From JBILVQ01 sp044370375 (GTDB lineage: Bacteria; Bacteroidota; Bacteroidia; UBA4408), in assembly GCA_044370375.1 (NCBI GenBank), contig JBILVQ010000023.1:1-22231 (forward strand): DNA of 22,231 bases, given 5' to 3'. This document shows, piece after piece, positions 8,270 through 16,055 of the stretch. Position 1 is the stretch's first letter; each line of letters begins with the position of its first letter. A program made the translations under genes and the position numbers. The notes under the pieces were generated by a model, which searched no databases, was not told where the DNA came from, and saw nothing but the letters and a program-made list of their open reading frames with translations.

Positions 8270-10216
8270 TTAATCTAATTTCAGTTCCTCGATGATGCAC
8301 TCTTTGCGAATTAATTCTTTGAAGTCATCCAGCGACATGCTGCCTAAATCACCGCTGCCTTGTTTACGAACAGTTACATTGCCCGACTCCATTTCCTTCT
8401 CTCCCAACACAAGCATGTACGGTATTTTATTCAACTCTGCCTCTCTGATTTTCTTCCCGATTTTTTCGTTTCGAACATCAACGAGCGCGCGAATTTCGGA
8501 AATTTTTAACAATTCCCCAATTTTTTCTGCATAAGGTACATATTTATCTCCAATCGGCAGCACCGATACCTGATCCGGAGCCAGCCACAAGGGGAATTTG
8601 CCGGCACAATGCTCAATCAAAACCGCCACAAAACGTTCCAAAGAGCCAAAAGGCGCCCTGTGAATCATTACCGGACGGTGTTTTTGGTTATCGCTGCCCG
8701 TGTATTCCAGTTCAAATCGCTCCGGTAAATTGTAATCCACCTGAATGGTTCCCAATTGCCATTTCCTACCAATGGCATCCTTTACCATGAAATCCAGTTT
8801 CGGGCCATAAAAGGCAGCCTCTCCGGTTTCAATTACCGTGCGCAATCCCTTTTCGGTAGCGGCTTCAATAATGGCCTGCTCCGCTTTCTCCCAATTTTCG
8901 TCACTGCCAATGTACTTGGTCTTGTTCAAAGGGTCGCGCAAAGATACTTGTGCTGTATAGTCTTGAAAATCAAGTGCTTTAAATACATACAACACCAAAT
9001 CAATCACCTTGCAAAATTCCTCTTTTACCTGATCGGGGCGGCAAAATAAGTGGGCATCATCTTGTGTAAAGCCCCTTACCCTGGTCAATCCATGCAATTC
9101 ACCACTTTGCTCATAACGGTAAACCGTTCCAAACTCGGCCAAACGCAAAGGCAAATCTTTGTAGGAGCGGGGCTGGGTTTTATAAATTTCGCAGTGGTGC
9201 GGACAATTCATCGGTTTCAAAAAGAACTCTTCGCCCTCTTGCGGGGTGCGGATAGGTTGAAAGCTATCTGCCCCATATTTCTCATAATGTCCGCTGGTAA
9301 CGTATAAATTTTTATGAGCAATATGTGGAGTAACCACAGGCTGATAACCTGATTTAATTTGCGCTCTTTTTAAAAAGTTTTCCAAACGATCGCGCAAAGC
9401 AGCGCCTTTTGGCAACCACAAAGGCAATCCCATCCCTACTTTTTCTGAGAAAGCAAACAAATGTAATTCCTTGCCCAGCTTGCGGTGGTCGCGTTTTTTC
9501 GCCTCCTCCAGCATCACCAGGTATTCATCCAAATCTTTTTGCTTGTTAAATGTTATCCCATAAATACGGGTTAACATTTTATTTTTTTCATCGCCTCGCC
9601 AATAAGCACCGGCAACATTCAACAACTTCACCGCCTTGATCCAGCTTGTATCCGGAATATGCGGACCACGGCACAAATCCACAAAATTACCCTGCTGGTA
9701 AAAAGTAATTTGTCCGTCCTCCAAACCCTCCAACAGCTCCAATTTATATGGGTCGTTTTTCTCTTTGAAATAAGCAATGGCATCAGCCTTCGAAACTTCC
9801 TTGCGAACAAAAGCCGAATTCTTTTTGGCCAATTCAATCATTTTTTTCTCAATGGCCGGCAAGTCGTCTAAGCTAATGGTTTGTTCACCCGGATCAATAT
9901 CGTAGTAAAAACCGGCTTCAACGGGCGGACCAATGCCAAATTTCACATTCGGAAACAGCGACTCCAGCGCTTCGGCCATCAAGTGAGCGCTTGAGTGCCA
10001 CAAGGTATTTTGCGCATCTGCATCATCAATCTTCAGTAACGAAAGCGTAGCATCCGTGGTAATGGGGCGGGTAGCATCCCATACCTCACCATTAACCTTA
10101 GCCGCCACCACCTGGCGTGCCAATCCTTCACTGATACTTTTGGCCACATCCATGGCCGAACTGCCATAAGCAACCTTTCGCTGCGCCCCGTCAGGCAATG
10201 TAATTGTTATTTCCAT
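8270..10216 (-). CDS. thrS: Threonyl-tRNA synthetase
   Basis: ThrRS charges tRNA-Thr and edits mischarged Ser-tRNA-Thr. All domains are present in 648 residues: an N-terminal TGS domain (MEITITLPDGAQRKV, about 1-62), the editing domain with HSSAH (His74, His78) and CRGPH (Cys182, His186), the class II catalytic core with the zinc ligands Cys338 (MNCPHH), His389 (DDAH) and His519 (MIHR), motif 2 around GTVYRYEQSGE, motif 3 RAPFGSLERF, and the anticodon-binding domain over the last 110 or so residues. It is the first gene of the operon with infC, rpmI and rplT. A TATATTTG -7 box sits just upstream, so the leader is only about ten bases and has no room for a T-box or the leader operator seen in enterobacteria. 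Confidence 0.98.
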   Translation of the reverse strand: MEITITLPDGAQRKVAYGSSAMDVAKSISEGLARQVVAAKVNGEVWDATRPITTDATLSLLKIDDADAQNTLWHSSAHLMAEALESLFPNVKFGIGPPVEAGFYYDIDPGEQTISLDDLPAIEKKMIELAKKNSAFVRKEVSKADAIAYFKEKNDPYKLELLEGLEDGQITFYQQGNFVDLCRGPHIPDTSWIKAVKLLNVAGAYWRGDEKNKMLTRIYGITFNKQKDLDEYLVMLEEAKKRDHRKLGKELHLFAFSEKVGMGLPLWLPKGAALRDRLENFLKRAQIKSGYQPVVTPHIAHKNLYVTSGHYEKYGADSFQPIRTPQEGEEFFLKPMNCPHHCEIYKTQPRSYKDLPLRLAEFGTVYRYEQSGELHGLTRVRGFTQDDAHLFCRPDQVKEEFCKVIDLVLYVFKALDFQDYTAQVSLRDPLNKTKYIGSDENWEKAEQAIIEAATEKGLRTVIETGEAAFYGPKLDFMVKDAIGRKWQLGTIQVDYNLPERFELEYTGSDNQKHRPVMIHRAPFGSLERFVAVLIEHCAGKFPLWLAPDQVSVLPIGDKYVPYAEKIGELLKISEIRALVDVRNEKIGKKIREAELNKIPYMLVLGEKEMESGNVTVRKQGSGDLGSMSLDDFKELIRKECIIEELKLD

Positions 10217-10233
10217 AAGAAAAAATCAGGGCG

Positions 10234-10241
10234 CAAATATA
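10234..10241 (-). promoter_or_regulatory. -7 box of the thrS-infC-rpmI-rplT operon
   Basis: TATATTTG on the minus strand matches TAnnTTTG exactly and lies 17 bases before the thrS ATG. No well-spaced TTTG is found at -33; the nearest is about 26 bases upstream, beyond the usual spacing. Confidence 0.6.
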
Positions 10242-10380
10242 GCCAAATCTTTACAGTATTTGTAACTCAAAAGCCTTGCTATTGAAATGTTTTGAACCAT
10301 TTTTTTCAAGACAAAGCGCTCCAAGCTTAATCCTTTTTTTTTGTCTTAAATTACTTTTTTCCTCATTCGTCTTGTCTATT

Positions 10381-10411
10381 TTTGTGATTCCTATTTTTAT
10401 CCGTATCTTTA
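10381..10411 (+). promoter_or_regulatory. Promoter of the desaturase gene
   Basis: TTTG (10381-10384), a 19-base spacer and TATCTTTA (10404-10411) match the Bacteroidota promoter with one deviation at the last base. The ATG is 69 bases further on. Nothing else is apparent in the 264-base spacer between thrS and this gene. Confidence 0.65.
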
Positions 10412-10480
10412 AACCTTGTTAAAGCCCGCTCAATTCAGTACTTTTTTTCGGTGTGTGTTTTTTCAATCAATTAAACCAAC

Positions 10481-11593
10481 ATGAGAAAAAAAAGCAAGGT
10501 TAAATTTTCGGCTCCCGATCCGGTACAATTTTTTCCTGTACTCCGCAGCAGAGTAGAGTCCTATTTCGATCAAAACAACATCAACCGCTATTCCAATGCC
10601 GATATTTGGCTCAAGACTTTTGTGCTGCTGTCCATCTATCTTTTGCCCTTTGTTCTTATGCTTAGCATGCCCATTCCCTTTGCCTGGCAATTGGTGTTAT
10701 GGTCCATCATGGGATTTGGCATGGCCGGAGTAGGCATGAGCGTTATGCACGATGCCAATCACGGTGCTTATTCCGAAAACAAAATCATCAACACCCTCAT
10801 GGCTTATGTGCTCAACTTTTTAGGTGGTTCGGTTTTTAATTGGAAACTGCAACACAATATTTTGCACCATACCTACACCAACATTACCCACATGGATGAG
10901 GATATAGACAATAAACTCGTTTTGCGTTTTTCACCACACACCAAACGCGCATCCTTCCTTAAGTTTCAGTGGATTTATGCCTTTGTCTTGTATGGCGTAT
11001 TAACCCTTTATTGGGTAACCCTCAAAGATTTTTTTCAATTCATCCGTTATACCCGCAATGGCGTGAACACCAACTCAACAGCTCAAAATGTTGTCACCCT
11101 TTTGCGCATGAGTTTTATGAAATTATGCTATCTATTTGTGGCCATTATCCTGCCCGTAGTTATTTTAAAAATGCCCTTCAATGAAATCGTTGCCGGCTTT
11201 TTGTTAATGCATTTTGTGGCCGGAATCATTCTAACCACCACCTTTCAGTTGGCCCACACCGTTGAAGGTACCACCCATCCATTGCCCAACACCCATGGCA
11301 TCATCGAAAACGATTGGGCCGTACATCAAATGCATACCACTGTAAATTTTTCTACCCGCAATCCTTTTTTAACGTGGTACTTGGGCGGACTAAACTTTCA
11401 GGTAGAGCATCACCTATTTCCCAAAATATCACATGCTCATTACCCTGCCTTATCGGCCATTGTAAAACAAACTGCACAAGAGTTTCATGTTCCTTATCTC
11501 GAGAACACAACACTTTCCGATGCCGTAATCTCCCACATTCGTACACTAAAAAGAATGGGCGAAATGCCCGATTTGAATGAGGCCCTGGCATAG
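10481..11593 (+). CDS. Membrane fatty acid desaturase, front-end (linoleoyl-CoA desaturase-like) type
   Basis: The 370-residue membrane protein has the three His boxes of the diiron acyl desaturases: HDANH (90-94), HNILHH (125-130) and, near the end, QVEHH (307-311). The Gln in the third box (QxxHH instead of HxxHH) marks the front-end group related to delta-6 and delta-5 enzymes. There is no N-terminal cytochrome b5 domain, so an external ferredoxin or cytochrome must supply electrons. Hydrophobic segments at about 43-63, 68-88, 163-182, 212-230 and 234-255 fit two membrane hairpins with the His boxes on the cytosolic side. The likely role is adding a double bond to membrane acyl chains, for example for cold adaptation; regiospecificity cannot be read from sequence. 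The gene stands alone with its own promoter. Confidence 0.9.
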   Translation: MRKKSKVKFSAPDPVQFFPVLRSRVESYFDQNNINRYSNADIWLKTFVLLSIYLLPFVLMLSMPIPFAWQLVLWSIMGFGMAGVGMSVMHDANHGAYSENKIINTLMAYVLNFLGGSVFNWKLQHNILHHTYTNITHMDEDIDNKLVLRFSPHTKRASFLKFQWIYAFVLYGVLTLYWVTLKDFFQFIRYTRNGVNTNSTAQNVVTLLRMSFMKLCYLFVAIILPVVILKMPFNEIVAGFLLMHFVAGIILTTTFQLAHTVEGTTHPLPNTHGIIENDWAVHQMHTTVNFSTRNPFLTWYLGGLNFQVEHHLFPKISHAHYPALSAIVKQTAQEFHVPYLENTTLSDAVISHIRTLKRMGEMPDLNEALA

Positions 11594-11646
11594 CTTCCTT
11601 TGCTTTTTTATTAGGGGGTAACCGCCTGCTTCGTTTTCAATCAGGC

Positions 11647-11665
11647 TTTAGTACATCGTACTAAA
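11647..11665. repeat. Perfect inverted repeat TTTAGTAC-ATC-GTACTAAA
   Basis: Eight bases on each side of a 3-base centre are perfectly complementary. Both arms are AT-rich and no T-run follows directly, so it looks more like a repetitive palindrome than a terminator. Confidence 0.7.
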
Positions 11666-11679
11666 TTTATATTTAAATT

Positions 11680-11750
11680 AACACCATCCTGCAGGCGGTC
11701 GGGCTTTCCGCTCATACAACCCGGTAAGGGTGCGCGCAGGCTTGGGTGTT
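11680..11750. repeat. 71-base element foldable into a three-way junction
   Basis: The outer arms AACACC..CCTGC (11680-11692) and GCAGG..GGTGTT (11736-11750) pair over 11 bases with a small internal loop. Inside lie two further hairpins: GCGG/CCGC (11695-11711) and ACCC-GGTAA-GGGT (11719-11731). The whole can fold like a small cloverleaf. It has no ORF. From memory, GC-rich segments of this kind recur between genes in Bacteroidota, but I cannot verify copy number here. Confidence 0.55.
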
Positions 11751-11766
11751 AGGTTATAATGAGAGG

Positions 11767-11786
11767 AGACGCGAGGCATCGCGTCT
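11767..11786. repeat. REP-like GC-rich hairpin
   Basis: AGACGCGA, a 4-base loop GGCA and TCGCGTCT form a perfect 8-base stem. Palindromes around GACGCGA/TCGCGTC recur in intergenic regions of several bacterial phyla and behave as REP-type elements. Confidence 0.6.
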
Positions 11787-11817
11787 GTACGGGGTTGGTA
11801 TCCGCTGCAATCCCTTA

Positions 11818-11843
11818 CCTAAAACAAATCCTGTTTAGGTTTT
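11818..11843 (+). terminator. Possible terminator downstream of the desaturase
   Basis: CCTAAAACA pairs with TGTTTAGG (one bulge) and is followed by TTTT. It is 225 bases after the desaturase stop, so it may only be a back-up terminator. Confidence 0.4.
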
Positions 11844-11913
11844 CGTTATAGGCTTTTGCTTCTATGTTTTTTTTTAATAAAAAGTAATCCGCTTTACAAG
11901 AGAAAAGGAGCGC

Positions 11914-12885
11914 TTAGTCCTTAAAAATTTCAATCACCACATTGCCCGTTTTTTCACCGGTTTCAACATATTCTGTGGCTTCTTTAATTTTCTCAAAAGG
12001 ATAAATCCGGTCAATGATTGCTTTGTATTTTCCGCTCAATAAAATCGATTTGTACATTTCTGTTTGTTCCTTGCTATCTGTAGGTATCGGAAACAATACT
12101 TTTTTACCACCCAACCATGGCGTTGTTAAAGCCAACCAAATATTTTGCCAATTAGGGCCCAATTCAGACGAGATGTAAATCCCTCCCGGTTTCAATATTT
12201 TTTTGCATTTAAAAAATGTACTTTTTCCAACCGCATCAAGAATTACATCATACTGTTCATTCCTTTGGGTGAAATCCTCTTTTTTATAATCGATATAAGT
12301 ATTGGCCCCTAAACTTTTTACAACATCCATACTTTCAGTTTTACAAACTGCTGTTACGTTAGCACCGTAATATTTCGCTAATTGCAAAGCCGCAGAACCT
12401 ATAGAGCCGGAAGCCCCATTAACCATTATGTTTTTTTGCTTTTCAAAATTAATCTTCTTCATAAAATTAGAGGCAAGCATCATTCCATCACATACTGCTG
12501 CCGCCTCGTTAAAAGATAGATTGGGAGGCATGAGGGTAAATGAACCATTTTCCTTTAAACAAATGTATTCTGCATGAGCACCAAACTTCATGGTGCTTAA
12601 TCCAAAAACCTTATCGCCCTTTTTGTATTGATGAACTCCCGACCCTGCCTTTTCAATCACACCGGAAAATTCATTGCCCAACACCCGCATGTGTGGCTTA
12701 AAAATTCCGCTAAAGAGGCGGGTAATTAAGTATTCCGATTTTCTGAAACCACAGTCGGTGCGGTTTACAGTAGTTGAATACACCCTAATGAGTACTTCGC
12801 CGGGTTTAGGCTCAGGAACAGGCAACTGCTCAAACTTTAGAACATCGGGTGAGCCATAACGATTGTAAACAGAAGCTTTCATCAT
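11914..12885 (-). CDS. MDR-family NAD(P)H-dependent oxidoreductase (quinone oxidoreductase-like)
   Basis: The 323-residue protein is a medium-chain dehydrogenase/reductase. The N-terminal GroES-like domain has PVPEPKPGEVLIRV, VNRTDCGFR and VLGNEFSGVIEKAG. The Rossmann domain has NGASGSIGSAALQLAKYYGA (about 146-165), in which the AxxGxxG-type turn is usual for NADPH-binding quinone reductases. The structural-zinc Cys cluster of classical alcohol dehydrogenases is absent. It is probably a zinc-independent NADPH:quinone or enoyl reductase, although databases often label such proteins zinc-binding alcohol dehydrogenases; the substrate is unknown. I start at the first of two adjacent ATGs (12885; the other is 12882) rather than a TTG 12 bases further out. 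Both neighbours are on the plus strand, so it is monocistronic. Confidence 0.9.
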   Translation of the reverse strand: MMKASVYNRYGSPDVLKFEQLPVPEPKPGEVLIRVYSTTVNRTDCGFRKSEYLITRLFSGIFKPHMRVLGNEFSGVIEKAGSGVHQYKKGDKVFGLSTMKFGAHAEYICLKENGSFTLMPPNLSFNEAAAVCDGMMLASNFMKKINFEKQKNIMVNGASGSIGSAALQLAKYYGANVTAVCKTESMDVVKSLGANTYIDYKKEDFTQRNEQYDVILDAVGKSTFFKCKKILKPGGIYISSELGPNWQNIWLALTTPWLGGKKVLFPIPTDSKEQTEMYKSILLSGKYKAIIDRIYPFEKIKEATEYVETGEKTGNVVIEIFKD

Positions 12886-12925
12886 TAGCAATAACAATTA
12901 GGGAATGATTTTATATTGATAAGAA

Positions 12926-12933
12926 CAAAAATA
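12926..12933 (-). promoter_or_regulatory. -7 box upstream of the MDR oxidoreductase
   Basis: TATTTTTG on the minus strand matches TAnnTTTG, 40 bases before the ATG. No correctly spaced TTTG is seen upstream, so the call is tentative. Confidence 0.45.
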
Positions 12934-13005
12934 GACATAAAAACAAATTTTCACTGGATTCATTTTTATTAATTTGATGATAGATTTCATTCCTTCAAAA
13001 ACGAT

Positions 13006-13188
13006 ATGCTAAAGAACAAAAACACTGAAAAGGCATGGGTTATTCTGCTCATGATTTTAAATGTAATGGTATTGACCGGGCAATTATGGCCCGAGGGAGC
13101 TCCTCCTTTTGCAAGAATGGTTAATTTAATTTTTCTATTTTCGAATTTCGTTTTTCTTATTGTCTGCCTTAAGAACCAAGAAAAGTAA
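13006..13188 (+). CDS. Small two-helix membrane protein
   Basis: The 60-residue ORF has a charged start (MLKNKNTEKAW), a hydrophobic helix (about 11-27, VILLMILNVMVLTGQLW), a short Pro-rich turn (PEGAPPFAR), a second hydrophobic helix (about 39-55, NLIFLFSNFVFLIVCLK) and a Lys/Glu end. Positive residues flank both helices, so both ends probably face the cytosol. The pattern is too orderly for a random frame, and the opposite-strand frame here has no such organisation. I recognise no family. It sits between a divergent oxidoreductase gene and the RCC1 gene and has no obvious promoter of its own. It could be a genuine small membrane protein or a chance ORF in a spacer. Confidence 0.5.
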   Translation: MLKNKNTEKAWVILLMILNVMVLTGQLWPEGAPPFARMVNLIFLFSNFVFLIVCLKNQEK

Positions 13189-13274
13189 TTTTTTTTTCTT
13201 CGTTTGCGATATCCACCGGAATGTACTTTGGCATTCACACACAAAACTTCACCTTTGTCTTCTTACATTAACCC

Positions 13275-14708
13275 ATGAAAAAAATTTCTAGACAACTTTT
13301 TTTGGCATTAACAATTCTGTTGTTGCCTCAGTTTTTATCACCTGTAAAAGCGCAGTTCATTGCAGGTGGAACCGGTCACAGCATTGCTATTTGTGCCGAT
13401 AGCACCATCAATGCCTGGGGCTTGAATGATCAAAATGAATTAGGACAAGGATTTGTTTCATCCAATTCCTGTGTGTGTCAAGCAACGGCTGTTCCTGTTC
13501 CCAACATCAGTGGCGTTGCCAAACTAAGCGCAGGCGGTGCACATACCTTGTTGCTAATGAACAACGGAACCGTCAAAGCTTTCGGAAGAAACTTCGACAA
13601 CGAATTAGGCAACGGACTGCAAACCACCACAGGATGTTTTTGCGATTTAAATATTGTGGATGTAATAGGATTGAACAATGTAATTGCTGTTTCTGCTAGT
13701 AATTTAAGTTCATTGGCTTTAAAAGATGACGGAACTGTTTGGGGTTGGGGCAGTGATGCTTTCGGTCAATTGGGTGATGGCACCGCGAACGCTACCGGAT
13801 GCTATTGTGAATTAGCCCCCGTGCAAGCCATAGGCTTAAGCAATATTGTTACCATTACCAGTGGCAGTTTTCATTCATTGGCTTTAAGAAACGATAGTAC
13901 TCTTTGGGCCTGGGGAAATAATTCAAACGGACAATTACGTACTGGAGTATTAGGTAATTCGGCTGTTCCAACACAAGTTCCAATTAGTGGGGTAGTGAGT
14001 ATTGCAGCAGGACAAAATTTTTCTTACGCAGTAAAAGCTGATGGAACTGTTTGGGCCTGGGGTGATAATTATTGGGGTCAATGCGGTGCCGGTGGTGGAG
14101 GCATTTTTCCTGTTCAAGTGAATGGCATTAGCAATGTAATTGCTGTGGCCAATAGTTTTAATCATGCCATTGCTTTGAAAAGCGATTCAACCGTTTGGAC
14201 CTGGGGTGCGAACTACAGCGGACAATTGGGTGTTGGCAATACCAGCAATAGTTCTGTCCCGCAAATGGTGCAGGGTTTAAGCGGTATTGTTGAACTGGGT
14301 GGCACCATGGGAAATTTTTGTTTAGCGCGTAAAGTGGACGGCACGGTTTGGAGCTGGGGCGATAACACATGGGGTTCGGTAGGGAATGGTTCCTCATTAA
14401 ATCAACTGTCACCGGTATTGGTTCAATCGTTATGTGCAATGCCAACGCAAATGGAGGAAGAAACAAATTCATTGTTATTGGCGGTTTATCCAAATCCGGT
14501 AAAAGCCGGAGAAAGTATTTCTTTGAACCCTTCTTCAGCGAAGGCCAACACTTTGTTGCAAGTAGAAATTTTCAATGCCCTTGGCGAGCGTATTTTCGAA
14601 ATGCAACAAACATCAAATTTAAAAGTAAACATGCCGGCAGCTGCAGGTATTTATTTTGTTTTGGTGACTGCGGATGGCAAACGTGAGGTAGCAAGGGTAG
14701 TGGTTTAG
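13275..14708 (+). CDS. Secreted RCC1-repeat beta-propeller with T9SS sorting domain
   Basis: The 477-residue protein has a Sec signal peptide (MKKISRQ, hydrophobic core, cleavage near VKA-Q). Seven RCC1-type blades then run from about residue 28 to 393, each with a variant of the core GTVWAWGxNxxGQLG, enough to close one seven-bladed propeller. The C-terminal 75 or so residues are a type A Por/T9SS sorting domain (VYPNPVKAGESI, NALGERIFEM, GIYFVLVTADGK). The protein should cross the outer membrane through the type IX system and be attached to or released from the surface. RCC1 propellers usually mediate protein binding; no ligand can be inferred. Blades 1-3 are exactly 55 residues apart and each carries a CxC motif (Cys66/68, Cys121/123, Cys176/178) absent from blades 4-7. 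A weak promoter TTTG-N17-TACTTTGG begins at 13203. Confidence 0.9.
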   Translation: MKKISRQLFLALTILLLPQFLSPVKAQFIAGGTGHSIAICADSTINAWGLNDQNELGQGFVSSNSCVCQATAVPVPNISGVAKLSAGGAHTLLLMNNGTVKAFGRNFDNELGNGLQTTTGCFCDLNIVDVIGLNNVIAVSASNLSSLALKDDGTVWGWGSDAFGQLGDGTANATGCYCELAPVQAIGLSNIVTITSGSFHSLALRNDSTLWAWGNNSNGQLRTGVLGNSAVPTQVPISGVVSIAAGQNFSYAVKADGTVWAWGDNYWGQCGAGGGGIFPVQVNGISNVIAVANSFNHAIALKSDSTVWTWGANYSGQLGVGNTSNSSVPQMVQGLSGIVELGGTMGNFCLARKVDGTVWSWGDNTWGSVGNGSSLNQLSPVLVQSLCAMPTQMEEETNSLLLAVYPNPVKAGESISLNPSSAKANTLLQVEIFNALGERIFEMQQTSNLKVNMPAAAGIYFVLVTADGKREVARVVV

Positions 14709-14749
14709 TAAAACCAGTTTGCTAATTAAAAATAAGTTTTTTTGCTATC

Positions 14750-14793
14750 AAATCTTCACGCTTTTTTTTAGAAACAAGCGTGAAGATTTTTTT
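14750..14793 (+). terminator. Strong rho-independent terminator after the RCC1 gene
   Basis: AAATCTTCACGCTT (14750-14763) and AAGCGTGAAGATTT (14776-14789) form a perfect 14-base stem with a 12-base loop, followed by a run of seven Ts. The next gene starts only 18 bases later on the same strand. Confidence 0.9.
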
Positions 14794-14811
14794 CTTTAAT
14801 TGTGTTCCTTT

Positions 14812-16026
14812 ATGACCAATGCACCTTTTACCTTTTACCAGAAATGGGTTATTTTTCTTTTAACAGGAACACTATTTACGGTGATGCTTGATTTTATGGT
14901 AATGTCGCCTTTGGGAGATATCATGATGAAGGCCTTAAGAATTTCTGCATCGCAATTCGGAGTAGCTGTATCGGCTTATGCATTTAGTGCAGGTATTTCG
15001 GGCTTCCTCACAGCTGGCTTTGCCGATCATTTCGACCGCAAGAAATTGTTGTTGTTTTTTTACGTTGGATTTATTGTAGGTACCTTGTTGTGTGCCCTTG
15101 CACCAACTTTTCCCTTGTTGGTGGCAGCACGGGTTGTTACCGGTATTTTTGGTGGCGTAATCAGTTCAATTTCCATGGCCATCGTAGCTGATTTATTTTC
15201 CTTGCAACAACGTGGTAAGGTGATGGGATTTATGCAAATGGGCTTTGGTGTTAGTCAGGTTTTGGGCATCCCAATAGGATTGTATTTGGCCAATGCTTAC
15301 GGCTGGCAGATTCCATTTGTCTGGATTGCCTTGATGGCGGGCATTTTGGCCTTGCTGCTATTATTTAAGTTGAAGCCGGTTGCAGAACATCTTGCCCTTC
15401 AAAAAAGTCAGTCTGCTTTTCAGCATCTGCGGCAAACGCTTGCACAAAAAAATTATCGAATTGGTTTTATCACCACCGCTTTGCTATCCATAGGAGGATT
15501 TATGATGATGCCCTTTGGCAGTGCCTTTGCCATCAATAATTTAAAAGTTACCAATGAACAATTGCCCTACTTATTTATGATTACAGGTTTAGCAACATTG
15601 GTGATGATGCCCTTGATTGGTAAGTGGAGCGATAAAATGAGTAAGTTTAAATTATTCAGCCTTTGTACAGTAGCAGCGGTCATCATCATTAACATCTACG
15701 CACAATTCGGGGAAACACCTTTTCCCATTGTGGTTGTTGTAAATGTGGTCATGATGTTGTTTATCATGAGTAGGATGATTCCATCGCAGGCGCTTACCTC
15801 TGCCATTCCTAAGGCTGAAGATCGCGGTGCTTTCATGAGCATCAATTCATCGTTACAACAAATTGCAGGTGGTTTTGGAGCGGTGCTGGCAGGAATGGTG
15901 ATTGTGCAGAAAGATAATTTCTCGCCATTGGAACATTATGATACCCTTGCTATGATAGCCTCTTCGCTGATGTTACTGACTATTTTTTTAATGTTTAGGG
16001 TAAATAAAATCGTAAGGGGGCAGTAA
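14812..16026 (+). CDS. MFS transporter, probable drug/metabolite efflux type
   Basis: The 404-residue integral membrane protein has about 12 hydrophobic helices, with a longer cytosolic loop at about residues 190-215 splitting it into two halves. A motif A equivalent is seen after helix 2 (GFADHFDRKKLL, about 67-78) and a weaker copy in the second half (GKWSDKMSKFKL). The helix 5 region has GVSQVLGIPIG, resembling the Pro/Gly-rich motif of proton-driven exporters (DHA1-like). Export of a small molecule is a reasonable family-level inference; the substrate is not readable. I start at ATG 14812, since the frame upstream reaches only a TTG at 14800. The start is 18 bases after a strong terminator, leaving no space for an ordinary promoter and leader. 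It converges with the Kelch gene, 29 bases away. Confidence 0.9.
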   Translation: MTNAPFTFYQKWVIFLLTGTLFTVMLDFMVMSPLGDIMMKALRISASQFGVAVSAYAFSAGISGFLTAGFADHFDRKKLLLFFYVGFIVGTLLCALAPTFPLLVAARVVTGIFGGVISSISMAIVADLFSLQQRGKVMGFMQMGFGVSQVLGIPIGLYLANAYGWQIPFVWIALMAGILALLLLFKLKPVAEHLALQKSQSAFQHLRQTLAQKNYRIGFITTALLSIGGFMMMPFGSAFAINNLKVTNEQLPYLFMITGLATLVMMPLIGKWSDKMSKFKLFSLCTVAAVIIINIYAQFGETPFPIVVVVNVVMMLFIMSRMIPSQALTSAIPKAEDRGAFMSINSSLQQIAGGFGAVLAGMVIVQKDNFSPLEHYDTLAMIASSLMLLTIFLMFRVNKIVRGQ

Positions 16027-16055
16027 AAGCTTGTCGGTGATTTCGTGAAGAACGT

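Larger units (their letters stand above)
11594..11913. other. Gene-free stretch dense in small palindromes
   Basis: The 320 bases between the desaturase and the oxidoreductase hold no plausible ORF. Instead there are four separate inverted repeats (listed individually) and a rise in GC content in the middle. The arrangement resembles accumulated interspersed repetitive elements in a convergent spacer. Confidence 0.6.

Noticed and set aside
10217..10260. T-box or leader attenuator for thrS
   Set aside because: The -7 box is so close to the start codon that the leader is only about ten bases.
12987..13244. 85-residue ORF on minus opposite the small membrane protein
   Set aside because: It is the mirror of the plus-strand hydrophobic ORF, basic and without organised helices; the plus strand reads better.
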